In this document: in pieces, positions 22,101 to 34,020 of the stretch
Layout: each line of letters begins with the position of its first letter
How positions within the stretch are numbered: the first letter of the stretch is position 1
Assembly (NCBI RefSeq): GCF_902686445.1
Contig: NC_062213.1
Location: forward strand, 56,431,268-56,495,267
Direction: 5' to 3'
DNA from: Sciurus carolinensis
Taxonomy: Eukaryota; Chordata; Mammalia; Rodentia; Sciuridae
Length of the DNA: 64,000 bases
Position numbers and translations under genes: made by a program
The notes under the pieces: generated by a model
What the model saw: only the letters and a program-made list of their open reading frames with translations
What the model was told of the DNA's origin: nothing
The model's database searches: none

Positions 22101-22961
22101 GGCTTAGGACCAGACTTCCTCAACAGGACTCCCATAGCACAAGAAATAAAAGCAAGAATTAATAACTGGGATAGATTCAAACTAAAAAGTTTTCTCTCAG
22201 CAAAGGAAACTATCAGCAATGCGAAGAAAGAGCCTACAGAGTGGGAGAAAATCTTTGCCAATCATACTTCAGATGGAGCACTAATCTCCAGAATCTATAA
22301 AGAACTCAAAAAACTCTACACCAAGAATGCAAATAATCCAATCTACAAATGGGCTAAGGAAATGAATAGACACTTCACAGAAGAAGATCTACAAGCAATC
22401 AACAAACATATGGAGAAATGTTCAACATCTCTAGTAATAAGAGAAATGCAAATCAAAACCACCCTAAGATTCCATCTCACCCCAATTAGAATGGCGATTA
22501 TCAAGAATACAAGCAACAACAGGTGTTGGCGAGGATGTGGGGAGAAAGGTACACTCATCCATTGCTGGTGGGGCTGCAAATTAGTGCAGCCACTCTGGAA
22601 AGCAGTATGGAGACTCCTTAGAAAACTTGGAATGGAACCACCATTTGACCCAGCTATCCCACTCCTTGGCCTATACCCAAAGGACTTAAAATCAGCATAT
22701 TACAGAGATACAGCCACATCAATGTTCATAGCTGCTCAGTTCACAATAGCCAGATTGTGGAACCAACCTAGATGTCCTTCAATTGATGAATGGATAAAGA
22801 AAAGGTGGTATATATATACAATGGAATATTACTGCACCATAAAGAATGATAAAATTATGGCATTTGGAGGCAAGTGGATGAAATTGGAGAATATCATGCT
22901 AAGTGAGATAAGCCAATCTCAAAAAACCAAAGGAAGAATGATATCGCTAATAAGTGGATGA
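19131..22961 (+). pseudogene. L1 copy B ORF2 (endonuclease / reverse transcriptase), inactivated
   Basis: Starts at ATG 19131, 71 bases after the ORF1 stop, with the endonuclease start (ITLNVNGL, QETHL) well preserved. The RT with FADD motif lies at about 21233-21247 and the Cys-rich C-terminus (RCWRGCG..HCWWGC) near 22525-22580; the stop is TGA 22959-22961. Breaks by comparison with copy A: 1-bp loss with local change near 19663-19668; 1-bp deletion near 19940; 1-bp deletion near 21452; amber TAG 21948-21950, shared with copy A; and TAA 21990-21992. The longest open piece is 20008-21468, covering most of the RT. Frame arithmetic across the pieces agrees with single-base losses. Confidence 0.92.
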
Positions 22962-23226
22962 TGACACATAATGGGGGGTGGGAGGGGTTAGTTTTGGGGT
23001 TGGAGTTGGGTTTAGGGAGGGGGGCAGGAATGGAGGAAGGTAGGACTGTATAGAGGGAGGGGAGGGGTGGGAGGGGTGGGGGGGAGGGAAAAAATGGCAG
23101 AATGAATCAAACAACATTACCCTATGTAAATTTATGATTACACAAATGGTATGCCTTTACGCCATGTACAGACAGAGAAACAACATGTATCCCATTTGTT
23201 TACAATAATAAAAATAAAGAAAAAAG
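22962..23226 (+). other. L1 copy B 3' UTR with G-rich tract
   Basis: G/purine block at about 22971-23090, richer in long G runs than copy A. It is followed by the conserved tail also found, inverted, at 36525-36643, and an A-rich end. Confidence 0.8.
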
Positions 23227-23238
23227 AAAAGCTCTTGC

Positions 23239-24150
23239 ATAGCAAAGGAAACAAGAGTGTGAAGAGAGAGTCTACAGAATGGGAGAAAATCTCTGTCAGT
23301 TTCTCTAAAAGGGGATTAATATCCAGAATATATAGTGAACTCATGAAATATAATACAGAAAAACAAATAACCCAAACAATAAATGAACAAGTGAACTACC
23401 CAGACATTTCTTCAAAAGAAGAAATGCAAATGTCCAACAAATATATGAAAAAATTTCAACATTTCTAGCAACCAGGGAAATGAAAATCAAAACTACATTG
23501 AGGTTTTGTTTTACTTTCGTCAGAATGGCAATCATCAGGCATACAATAATCATCAGTGCTGTTTAAGATGGGGAAGAAGGCACACTTACACATAACAAAT
23601 TAGTTTAACCAGTTTTGAAAGCAGTATGGAATTTCCTTGAAAGACTAGAAATGGAAATCCCTTATGACCCAGTTATCCCATTCCATTATTTATCTGATAA
23701 AATCAGCATACTATAGAGATGCAGACACCAATGTTTATAGCAACACAATTCATAATAACCAAGTTATGGAACCAGCCAGGTTCCCATCAACAGATGAATG
23801 GATAAAGAAAATGTGGTGTATATACCCAGTAGAGTTTTAGTCAACCAAAAAGAAGAACAAAATTGTGGCATTTACTGGTAAATGAATGGAACTGGAAAAC
23901 ATTATTCTACATTAAATAAGTCAGTCTCAGAAAGTCAAGGGTTGACTATTTTCTCTTTTATGTGGTTATTCAAGCAAACTAAGGAAAACAAAAATGGAAT
24001 CAGAATAGAAGGGAGATCAAATGGGAAAAAGGAGGAACAGTGCAATTGGGTTTACCAGATTATGCTATGTATAAATATGAATATACAACTGTGAATTTTA
24101 CCTTCACGTATACTGCAAAGCACTAATTAAGAAAAAAGTTATAAATAAAA
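23239..24150 (+). mobile_element. Old LINE-1, segment 4 of 4 (ORF2 C-terminus and 3' UTR)
   Basis: Resumes at the AGCAAAGGAAAC motif directly after the duplicated AAAAGCTCTTGC. It covers the C-terminal ORF2 region (for example ATGGAATTTCCTTG near 23625 and ATGAATGGATAAAGAAAATG near 23792) and a short 3' UTR ending in A-rich sequence near 24150. It completes the host element of all three L1 insertions. Confidence 0.82.
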
Positions 24151-25320
24151 ACAATACCAAACCAATGAAGAAATACATTAGCAGAGAAAGTACTTATTAT
24201 TGGTTCAAAGTTTACCACCAAAAAATGCTCTAAGAATCATTGAAAAACTGGGGTGGATTTAAGAATCACCTTCAGCTGCATGAACATTTTGTTCAGGGTA
24301 AACATTTGCAATACTTTTAAAAGTTAAAAGGACTGCCCATGGTGTAATTCCTCTGGGCTCATATATAATGAAATCAATTTAATAAAACACATTTTCCTAA
24401 TGAAGAGTGAGGGACAGCAAGTTGTCTCGAATCACTGTGTAGGTGAGTAGCTGTTATAGGCTTAAGCAATAAGCATTAAGCTTATTAGTGACAATTAGTA
24501 TGCACAACTTACTCATCATATTCAATTAGCACCTTAATGTATTTGGATATTAAGTGAGGGAATGATATAATTAAGAAATAAATTGGGAAAAAAATTCATC
24601 CGAGACTCTCACCAGAAGGACCCTGTTAATTTGCCAAAATAAAACTTAAATATTTCTCATAAACTTCTAAGTATTAGCCTGATATCTCTAGTACAATCAA
24701 AGCCAGCACTTCCTAAGAAAACTGTTTGTAATGATGGAAATATTCTGATATCCAATATGGCAGTCACTAGGCATATGTAGCCAATGATGTCTATAAACGA
24801 AACTTACTTTGAAGAACTGGAATTTTAACTTATTTTAAACTAATTTAAATAGCCACATGTGTACAGCTGTTAAAATCTTTGTAGCTGTCAAATTAAGTTG
24901 CTTCTTAACTGTGGGGAGAAAGAGGATTATTCTTGGATAAAATTTTATACTTGTATAATATTTAAAATTCATCCATCTTTCACAATGATGTGATTCAGAT
25001 ATTATTTTTATTTTACAATTGATCATTCTGAAAGACAGATAACTTAAATAAATTCCTCCAATTCATAAGAATATTTAAAATTTTGGTTTATTATAGATTT
25101 CTAATTTTTTGCATTTGTGATCAAAGAATGTTACTGGTATTTTAATGTTTTGGAATTAATTATGGTTTTCATTACGACCCAAACACGGTCATTTTAATGA
25201 TGACTTTGTGTAAAAATAAGTTGTAGGTTTTATTTTAGGGAACAAAGTTTGATTTATAGTAATTATTTCTACCTTCCCTATCATTTAGATCTTCTATATC
25301 TTTGCTTGATTTTTCTCCTT
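24151..25320. other. Unassigned AT-rich intergenic DNA
   Basis: No open frame of note and no repeat family I recognise. The minus-strand frame at 24835-25026 is not supported by any motif. Confidence 0.4.
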
Positions 25321-25324
25321 TTTA

Positions 25325-25950
25325 AAAAGTTTTGATTGACATATATTTATACATATATATGGGGTACAATGTGATGTGTGTGGTTACATATGCATAATGA
25401 GTAACAGGTAGATTGGCATATCTATCACCTTAAACATTTTTCATTTCTCTGTGGTGAGGACATTTAAAATCTCTTCTAGCTATTTTGAAGTACACAAGGC
25501 AGTATTGTTAACTATATTCACCTTTCTGTGAAAGAGAATATTAGACTTATTCCTCCTAAGTATAACATTTTACTCAATGACCAACCTCTTCTCACCTTCT
25601 CAGACTCTGGTCCTTCTATTTTACTCTCAAATTTTATACGGTTAAGTTTTAAGATTTCACATGAATGAGATCATGCCATATTTGTCTTACTAGGTTTATT
25701 TTACTTAACATTCACCAGTTCCTTTTACACTGTCATAAATGATAGCATTTTGTCCTTTTTAAAAGGATGAAGATTAGTCTATTGTGTATATATTCACTGT
25801 ATTTTCTTTCTTTATTCATCCATTGGTGAACATTTAGTTCCATAGCTTGAATATTGTGAATAGTGCTGCTATAGTAATGGGAACATGGATGTCTCTTTGT
25901 TATACTCATTTCATTTCTTTTGGATAAATAATTGCTTCAAATTTATATTT
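25325..25950 (-). mobile_element. Ancient L1M-type LINE-1, 3' UTR and ORF2 end
   Basis: Reads as the reverse complement of a mammalian L1M 3' UTR: GGGGTACAATGTGATG at 25361, CTCTGTGGTGAGGACATT, then TTATTCCTCC near 25550. It runs into the end of ORF2 (TTTATTCATCCATTGGTGAA near 25811). Heavily diverged. Confidence 0.7.
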
Positions 25951-26221
25951 CAATCTCAAGGACTTGGTGACAAAGTATTTAATTCAAAATATCAATACTA
26001 TTTTTCTTAATTTCCATAATTATTAATGTTAATAGTAGTGGAATTGCTAGATTTTTTTTTCTCTTCTATATCTGTCATGGACTGAGAGGTGCATAAGATT
26101 CTTCTACTGATTTTTTTTTTTTGTAACTTCTGCAGTATTGCTTTGTGACCATTGATGCTGTCTTTTGGACTATTCACCGTCTTAGATTTAAAAAATATTC
26201 TGAATAATTTGATTATTTTTT

Positions 26222-26658
26222 TGAGTCAGCTTTTCTGCTGCTGTGACCAAAAGACCTGACAAGAACTATTTTAGAGGAGGAAAAGTTTATTTGGGGTTTA
26301 CAGTTTCAGAGGTCTCAGTCCATAGATTGCCGACTCCATTGCTCAGGACTGAGGTGAGGTAAAACATCATGGAGGAAGGGTGTGGTGGAGGAAAGCAGCT
26401 CAGGACTTGACAGTCATGAAGCAAGAGAGCTCTTGCTCACCAAGGATAAAATATAAACCCCAAAGGCATGCCCCCAGTGACCCACCTCCTCCAGTCATAC
26501 CCTACCTGCCTATGGTTAAGCCCCACCCCCAGTTAATTCATTCAAGTGAATTAAGTGGTTAGATTAAGGCTTTCCTAGCTCAATCATTTCACTTCTTAAC
26601 TTTCTTGCTTTGTCTCACACATGAGCTTTTGGAGATCTCTCATATCTAATTCATAACA
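26222..26658 (-). mobile_element. ERVL-MaLR LTR (MT/MST-like)
   Basis: On the minus strand the element begins TGTTATGAATTAGATATGAG, contains a CTGGAGGAGGTGGGTCACTG block, a TATA-like run (26443-26458) and AATAAA (26286-26291, inverse), and ends near GCTGACTCA. This layout is typical of MaLR LTRs. No internal sequence adjoins, so it is a solo LTR. The open frame at 26380-26562 is incidental. Confidence 0.8.
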
Positions 26659-28374
26659 AATGTTCACTTTTAAAACCAGATGATGATTTTTCTCTGTGTC
26701 ATTTAATGTTTTATAATGTGAATTCAACCTGGTCTCATATGAAGTCTTCTGCTTTCTCTTTCCCCATCCCTCTCTCTCCCCTTCTATTTCCCTTCTTTTC
26801 TTTTTTTTTCTTTTTTGCTATCTCCTCTTATCCCCACCTCCCTGTCCTTCCTCTCACAGTTTATTACTTCTTTCTTTTCCTTCACTTACTTGCTACATTT
26901 CTCTTACATACCTTCTTATATCCTATTCTTTTTTTTTTAAGGGGTGAATTTAATCCACTTAGATGTATTGTTATGAATATATATGAATCTAGTTCTTTGA
27001 AATTAATTATACTTTATGTTTTTACTACTTTCAAAAGTCATCTATAGTCCATTCTTTGCTTTATTTTTACTATATTTTTACTTGCGGTGTTTAGAAGGTT
27101 TGTAGTTTTCTTTTAGTAGCTAAATTGGTTTACTATTATATAATTTACTTAATTATTTAATACTTTGGTCATTTTCTTTTATGAGCAATCATAAAACTAG
27201 TGTATTTCCTTACTTTCTTCCATCACCCAATTTTAGTTAATTATTTTATTCTTAGTGCTTTCCTGTATGATGATAAAGTAAGGAAGCTCTTGTTATTTTA
27301 ACTGAAGGTTTTAATGACATTTGAAGAATTTTATCTGTTATAGAGGCAGAAATTAGCATACTTATTTAACTCCAACTTTCCTCCACTCCTTCTGCCCTTG
27401 ATTTATGTTAAGCTATTATTAGATGTTAAGGTGTGTAACATATTTCACTGAATCTAAGATGCTAACTCTTATGAATTACAACAGATTTTTTAGATAAAAT
27501 TCTCTATGGTTTGAAAAATGAATTAATAATTATGAAAATTAAGAAAAAGAGATGGAGGTTTTCAGTTAAATACTTTGTCCTGAAGTGCTTGAAACTGAAA
27601 TATAAATTTGAAACATAGAATTTGAAAACCAAGAGGCAAGATTGGCTTTTAAACAAACTGCAATAGACAAGGCAGACTACACCATACGTACTTGAAGATT
27701 AAGAAAGCCACTTGAACAATGAAAATTTAATGTGACCTTTTAGTTCTTTTATTTTCAATATATTTGATTTTTTTGTGCCTCAAACGATTTTAGTACCTCA
27801 ATTCATGATTTTTGTTCCAATTGTGCATTTTTTGGAGTCTGAATGTTGAATAGGAGGAAACCACATTAATTCGTCTAGGCAAACCACATAAAAGGAATTA
27901 AATAAATCATCAAAATACACAGTCATAACATTTCCAGAAATTATCAGTGATGGATCAGAGCACTGGTTATTTTATTTTTTATTGTGGCAAGTGTGAGTTT
28001 TTGTAGGAGAAGAACCCTCCTATTCTTTGGGAAATGGAAGCCAGGTAAATTTTATAATTAGTGCAGGAAAGACTAGCATTTCAAAAAATGGTGAAAATGC
28101 TTTATATTTTTGTTATCATAACTTCAGGGATATATCTCTTCTCTTGATAATTAGATTCTGTAACCAGCAGAAATATTTGTTCATTATTTTTGAGTAAATA
28201 ATAAAGATAGGCCAAAGGAATAAAAGTAATAAATTGTGGAAAAATCAAGTAGATTATTGTAGTTTGCAATATATTTTAATGTTTATTAGTATCATGACTC
28301 ATTAGGGTCATGATTCAATACTTATAATTGTGAATATACTTATCATAAGGGTCTTTAATTGTTTGAACAATGTG
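26659..28374. other. AT-rich intergenic DNA, possible L1 remnants
   Basis: A pyrimidine-rich stretch at 26755-26940 followed by GGGTGAATTTAATCCACTTA (26941-26960) resembles the antisense inter-ORF region of an old L1. The match fades by about 27300. Nothing else is recognised. Confidence 0.3.
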
Positions 28375-28811
28375 CTAACTTTGCATTTCTATGACCAAAT
28401 ACTTGACAAAAACATCTTAGAGAAGGGAAAGTGTATTTTGATTGGCTCTTGGTTTCAGAGAGTTACTCTATGATGGACTAATTTCACTGCTCTGGGTCCA
28501 AGGTGAGGGAGGACATCATGTTGGAAGATCATGGAAGAGGCAAGCTGCTCTGGACATGGTGTCAGGAAGCAGAAAGAGAAAAGGAAGAAGTGGTGAAGGG
28601 GTTTTGGGGTCGATGAACCCTTCTAGGGCATGCCCCAGTGACCCACCTCTCCATACACGCCCCACCTGCCTACAGTTACCACCCAGCTAGCCCATTCAAA
28701 CTGGGACTGACTGATTAGGTTATAGATCTCATAATACAATCCTTTCACCTCTGAATATTTCCACACTAACAGAGGAACTTTTGGGGGACAACTCAAAACC
28801 AAATGGTAACA
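28375..28811 (-). mobile_element. ERVL-MaLR LTR
   Basis: Same family and orientation as the LTR at 26222: shared blocks GGACATCATGTTGGAAG, GCATGCCCCAGTGACCCACCT and CCCACCTGCCTACAGTTACC. The end toward 28811 is GGTAACA, the inverse of the TGTTACC start. More diverged than the first copy. Confidence 0.75.
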
Positions 28812-29764
28812 GACAGATATATGAGTTTTTAGAAGAAAGTTGCTTTTAATTAATCCAATTTAGTTAATGAGTAAGTTCCTTGGACATTATCATGAAATTA
28901 TATCAGAGAAGTATAAAAAAATTAAGGCATCACAATTACAAACAAAAAATAATGGGTAAGATAATAAGGTAATAGTGTCTCTTGATCTTAGCTTATTACA
29001 GAGCTTTACCTCAGTATCTCAAGATAATATTTATTCCATGGAGCAAAGCCATCAGTCCTCAAATTTCTCATTTTTCAAAAGATATTTATTGAAAGATGAA
29101 GATATGCTGGATTTTACTGGATGGGCTGCTTAGATCTCAATTTAGGTTCTAAAATAATACATTCAAAAGGAATCTGTTGTATTAATTATTTTGAGCTTGA
29201 CGATTAAATTTATCTCTTCCAAATCCCAAATCAAAGTTGCCTTAAACATACTAAGCTAGTGTGCTATCACTGTGATACACCTCAGCTCTTCTTCAGAGAT
29301 TTTAAGAGACTATTTATACAGGCTTTGCTTGTGAGGGTAGGGTCAAGAAACCCAACCATTCTACCACTCCCAATGTTGCCCTGGAATAAGCCCTGATGTC
29401 TTCTTCACTAAGGCTCAGTAAGCGATATCTATAAAACCATTACTCAGAATAGCAGATATTAACATGTTGAGAAACCAAATTACAAATTATCAGATTAGCA
29501 CTCACTACTGAAGGTGGCATCTGAATTTCCTTATAAATGACATGTTGTATATTCTTAAATTTCATCCTAGTTTTCATTTTATTATCTTGAGGTACTTGAC
29601 TACTCTCAGGGACTTACATAGGCTAAATTAATATGATGAAATTTTGGGCAACCTTTTGGAGAATTAAAAATAAATACTATGCATAAACCTTTCTAAGGTG
29701 TTTGGTTTGGAGTAAGTCATTTTTTCTTAAAAATTAATAATTATTCATTTTATTGGCTTTTTAT
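28812..29764. other. Unassigned AT-rich intergenic DNA
   Basis: No gene or repeat that I can support. Confidence 0.4.
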
Positions 29765-30260
29765 TTCCCATTTTTTATTAGTGCATTGTTTTGATCAGTT
29801 CTTCATTGCTGCAACCAAAAGACCTGCAAGAACAACATAAAGTAGAAAAAGTTTGGCTCATAGTTTCAGAAGTTTAGTCCATGTCAGCTGCTCCATAGCC
29901 CTGGGCTAGAAGTGAAGCAGAACATCATGGTGGAAAGGTGTGGTAGAGGAGAGCAGCTCAGGACATTAGCCACACCCTACCTTATTAAATTTATCATCCT
30001 TTTAATCCACATAATCAGTGGATTAATCCACTATTATAACTGTCATAATCATTACACCACTGAATGTTCATCTTTTGGGGGATATTTTATATCCAAACTA
30101 TAACATGCATTATAGTCATAAATAGTAGTGGGGTTCATTTTGACATATTCATAAAGGTATATAACATTATTTGCTTCATTGCAATCCCCATTACTTCCTT
30201 TTTCCTCCCTACTCCTGATACTCTTCCTCTACTCTATTGGTTTTCCATCTATTTGTTTAC
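29765..30260 (-). mobile_element. L1 3' UTR fragment split by an LTR
   Basis: ATTTTTTATTAGTGCATTG (29770-29788) and, beyond the LTR, TGCATTATAGTCATAAATAG (30105-30124) are the inverse of an L1 tail. Together they read as one antisense L1 3' end interrupted at a GCATT sequence that appears on both sides of the LTR. Confidence 0.65.
29792..30105 (-). mobile_element. ERVL-MaLR LTR, internally deleted
   Basis: Shares the CAACCAAAAGACCTGCAAG, AACATCATGGTGGAAAGGTG and CATCTTTTGGGGGATA blocks with the LTRs at 26222 and 28375 but lacks about 100 bp in the middle. Inserted in an antisense L1 tail. Confidence 0.75.
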
Positions 30261-30261
30261 T

Positions 30262-30430
30262 GTTTTTTTTAATTAGTATATTATAGTTTTACATAAAATG
30301 GGAATTTGTTGTGATACATTCATACATGCACATAGCATAATTTGATCAATTTCATTCTGCAATTGTTCCCCTTTTCCATTACTTCATCTTCCCCCAATCC
30401 TCTTCCTTTAACAATGTTCTCCATTTTATT
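30262..30430 (-). mobile_element. L1 3' UTR fragment, second copy
   Basis: Another antisense L1 tail: the AATTAGTATATTATAGTTTT start and CATAGCATAATTTGATCAAT block repeat the type seen at 30105 and 58800. The fragment is followed by an L1 in the opposite orientation. Confidence 0.6.
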
Positions 30431-30479
30431 TTATTGAGATTTACTCCCCTTATTTCTTTTTAACTTCCTTATATGAGAA

Positions 30480-31540
30480 AAAACCTTCAAACTTTGACTT
30501 TGTGTCTGCTAATAACCCAATAAACAAATGGAAAAATGATATAAACACATTCCTCAAAAGAAGAAATGCAAATGACCAAAAAACAAAAATACAAGAAAAA
30601 ATGTTCAACATCCTTAGCAATCAGGGAAATACAAATTAAAGTACATTGAGATTTCATCTCACTTGAGTTAGAATTACAATCATCAAGAATACAAATAACA
30701 TAATGAATCTTACTATTATGTGTGATTATAATGCACCAATTAAATCAGAATACAAATAACAAGAATTGCTGATGAGGATGTGGGGGAAAATGTACACTCA
30801 CTCATGTTTTGTTGGTGGGACTGCAAATTAGTACAACCACTTTGGAGAGCAGTTTGGAGATTCCTCAAAAGACTAGGAATGGAACTACCATATGACCCCA
30901 AGTAGTGAGTCTTGCTACTTGGTATTCATCTGAAAGAACTAAAATCAGCATAGTATAGTGATACATGCATACCAATGTTTACAGCAGTGTAATCCACAGT
31001 AGCCAAATTATGGAAATAGCCGGGGTGATTTTTTTTTTTTTCGAGATGATTTTTAACAGATGAATGGTAAAGAAAATGTGGTATACATACAAATTTATAT
31101 ATAACACAGTGGAGTTTTAGTCACCCATATAGGAGAATGACATTATGTCATTTACTGGTAAATGGATGGAACTTGAGAACATCAGGTTGTTATGACTTGG
31201 AATGGGCTGACTGGGTGGTAACTGTTCACAGGTGGAGAATGACTGGAGGAGTTGGGTCACTGGGGCCATATTGTGGAAGGGTTCATCATCCCACAGCCCC
31301 TTCCTTTTCCCCTCCCTCTCTGCTTCCTGACTACCATTTCCTGAGCAGCTTCCCTCTGCCTTGCTCTTTCACCATGATGTGCTGCCAAACCTTGGGCCAA
31401 CAGCAGTAAAGTCTATTCACCACAGACTGAATCTCTGAGATTGCCTTTTTCTTGCTGAGTATTTTGGTCACACTGATGCAAAAGCTGACTAACACATACA
31501 CCGAGTAAAATAAGCCAGAGAAAGCTTTTGGAGATTAAAA
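30480..31540 (+). mobile_element. Old LINE-1 ORF2 C-terminal fragment, split by an LTR
   Basis: Sense-strand ORF2 end: CCTCAAAAGAAGAAATGCAA at 30553, GATGAGGATGTGGGGGAAA at 30772 and CATTTACTGGTAAATGGATG near 31149. It resumes at 31497 with GAGTAAAATAAGCCAGAGAA. A 50-bp block around 30700-30760 looks locally duplicated (AATACAAATAACA twice). An ERVL-MaLR LTR sits inside. Confidence 0.75.
31188..31496 (+). mobile_element. ERVL-MaLR LTR, plus orientation
   Basis: Begins TGTTATGACTTGGAATGG and ends GCTGACTAACACA, with the GGTCACTGGGGCC block and a variant signal AGTAAA near 31407. Opposite orientation to the three LTRs to its left. Inserted in the L1 fragment that flanks it. Confidence 0.8.
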
Positions 31541-31849
31541 CAAGCAAACAAAAAAATCCCTATATGTAGACATATAATATATACAAACATCTAATCCAGA
31601 ATTCTAATCTGGAAAGTTCATAAATTTGAAGCATTCTCTTACTTGGGATTATTCATCATGGAATCATACACTTATTTCCATCCTACTACAAATTCCAAAC
31701 ATGTTTCTATAAAAACACTTATAATCTTGGGGTTAATATTTTATTATAGGCTGAGGTTCTATTTAATAGCTAATGCCCACTTAAACCACAGTAGTAGGAC
31801 ACAGATACTAACAACTTAAGTTTGATATAGTTAAAATGTTGAAATGAGC

Positions 31850-32065
31850 ATGTAATATTTATTGAGAGCTGCCAAGTGCTAATCCCTGGGCTGTTTTGTG
31901 CAAGTATTAGTTCATTAAATCCTCACAGCAACATGTGATACATCTCTGTTTATTTTTGTTCATGGTGAATTTGAGGCATAAAGAAATTAAATAAGGTGAC
32001 CAAGATCACTCAGTATGTATCAGGATGGAGTGGATCTGGTTCTGAGGACTTCAGTACCTATGTCT
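31850..32065 (+). mobile_element. MIR SINE relic
   Basis: TTTATTGAGAGCTGCCAAGT, TTAGTTCATTAAATCCTCAC and GAGGCATAAAGAAATTAAAT follow in MIR order, ending with a GGTGACCAAGATCAC segment. Ancient, heavily diverged. Confidence 0.75.
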
Positions 32066-32211
32066 TCTCAGCAGGCTTTTCCTGTGATATTCACTAACCA
32101 GTAGGTAGAATTTCGACTCACTTGGCCTCCTCGTAACCCTTCTGTAGACACACATGACTTTACTGTGCTTTCCATTCATTTTCTTAATTTTTAAAAATTC
32201 AATTTATTTTT

Positions 32212-32346
32212 TAAAAATATTTTTAGTAGTAGATGGACACAATAATTCTATTTTATTTATTTATTTTTATGTAGTGCTGAGGATCGAACCCTGTGCCTCA
32301 CATGTGTCAGGCAAACACTCCATCACTGAGTCACAACCCTAGTCCC
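32212..32346 (-). mobile_element. ID element (tRNA-derived SINE)
   Basis: Minus strand reads GGTTGTGACTCAGTGATGGA, then GGTTCGATCCTCAGCACTAC (A and B box of a tRNA-Ala-derived ID head), then a TAAAAATAAATAAATAAA tail. Perfect duplication TCAATTTATTTTT at 32199-32211 and 32347-32359. Confidence 0.9.
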
Positions 32347-32359
32347 TCAATTTATTTTT

Positions 32360-33802
32360 AATTGATACATGAAATCATAAAAATTGTATAAGAACATACC
32401 AAGGTCTGACTTTTCTATTTAACTAAATGTCCCAACACATTGACTGTGAAATGATATATCTAAAGGAAACCAGAGGAATTATTTACTTGGTGAGAGTTCT
32501 GAGAACTGGGGTCCTTTGGGGTAGTTATAGTTGAAAACTCAGATCTACTAGGCTAAGATACATCACTTACGAAAAAATGAAAGTGTGTCTAACAGAACCG
32601 ATAGCATATTTAAAATCTAGTGAACAGACATCCCTGAAAGTATGATAGTTCAATTAGGCATTTTTAGGTTGGGCCTGTTGTCTTAAATCAGGAAGGACAT
32701 GGAATTTTCATCCATACCCTTAGCCTCCTGCTGGCTTTCAGAATATTTTACAACTTTACTAATTACAGACATCTGTATAGCACTCAGCCCATGGCAATAA
32801 AGCACAAATTGAGGCAATTTGATAAAACTTCTGTGTTAAAAATTCATTTACCTTTTCAAGTTCTTTTTTTTTTTTTTAATAGGTCTATAACATGCTTCAG
32901 TGGCATCCAGAGAGTCACATGGATGCTAATATTGGTGAGAAATTCTGGATGGGAAATGTTTTTGCCAGTGACTCCATTCTCATGCTGTTTCTTACCTTTC
33001 ATATGTTTTCCAAACAAAGGTCCAAAATCTAGAGGTTAGTCCCCTGTCTGTTGCTGAGAGTCACTAAATGGAATTATTTTAAAAGAAGCTTCTCTTGAAT
33101 TTTTCTATACTTCCTGATCCTTAAACTATTTTTGTGTTATGGTTTTGTTTTTATATTCTCCAAGTGACAGGTTAGGATTGTGGAAGTTTGTAATTTAAAT
33201 TTCAGCATATTTTTTACTCAAAATGTGTGCCCTACTTTACTATCATTATAAAATCAGCTTTAATGTGTATTTAGCACTTCTGGAGCAGAGGTGGACGGAC
33301 TGATCTCTTTAGTGAGAACAAACAGATATATAATGTTCTTAACACTACATAAATTCTTTAGCTTAGTTTCCTGATAGAGCTCTGCTGAGGAAATTTGTTT
33401 GGCTTAGAATCTGTAGAGAATGTCACAATGAGTCCTTTATTACTCTCAGTGTCATATAAAATGTTTGAATCAATATTTTATTGATCTCTCAAAGATTTCC
33501 TCTTTCAGGTTTCTTTTTTTTTTTTCTTAAAGCTGCCCATAGCTCTTCATTGTCTTGTGAGGTAACACCAAACTTTTTATATTTCTTCCAGACTTTCTCA
33601 GCAGAAAATTCAGAACAGTCTTTTAATATAGCCTACTCCATTGCTATAACTAGCTGTGTGTTCCTTATGTATTGTTTCTTACTGAGTATTGAGTAACACC
33701 AGTTGAAATAGAGGGGCCCCTTATGAGCTGTTGAGATTCAGAGATGTTGTACATCCCTGAATGCTCCCAGATGGTCACATTGTAGCAGGTAGTTTTTTCC
33801 TC
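32360..33802. other. Unassigned intergenic DNA
   Basis: No gene or repeat I can support; T-rich runs near 32865 and 33512. Confidence 0.4.
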
Positions 33803-34020
33803 TCTTTTTTTGCGGGGGTCGGTGGGTAACCAGGGATTGAACTCAGGGGCACTCAACCACTGAGCCACATTCCCTGCCTTATTTTGTATTTTATTTAGAG
33901 ACAGAGTCTCACTGAGTTGCTTAGCGCCCCACTTTTGCTGAGTCTGGCTTTGAACTCTCGATCCTCCTGCCTCAGCCTCCTGAGCCGCTGGGTTAACAGG
34001 TATGCACCACTGCACCTGAC
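33803..34020 (-). mobile_element. B1-dID type SINE
   Basis: Same structure as 14601-14812, minus strand, with the GGATTGAACTCAGGGGCACT and TTTAGAGACAGAGTCTCACT blocks. Similar pyrimidine-rich flanks (AGTTTTTTCCTCTC and AGTTTTCTCTC) suggest the target duplication. Confidence 0.88.

Larger units (their letters stand above)
16823..23226 (+). mobile_element. Young LINE-1 copy B
   Basis: Element of about 6.4 kb bounded by a 12-bp perfect duplication AAAAGCTCTTGC (16811-16822 and 23227-23238). Its first base falls within the 5' UTR monomer array, so the unique leader seen in copy A is missing. ORF1 is intact and ORF2 is broken. It looks a few percent different from copy A and belongs to the same subfamily. 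Confidence 0.95.
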
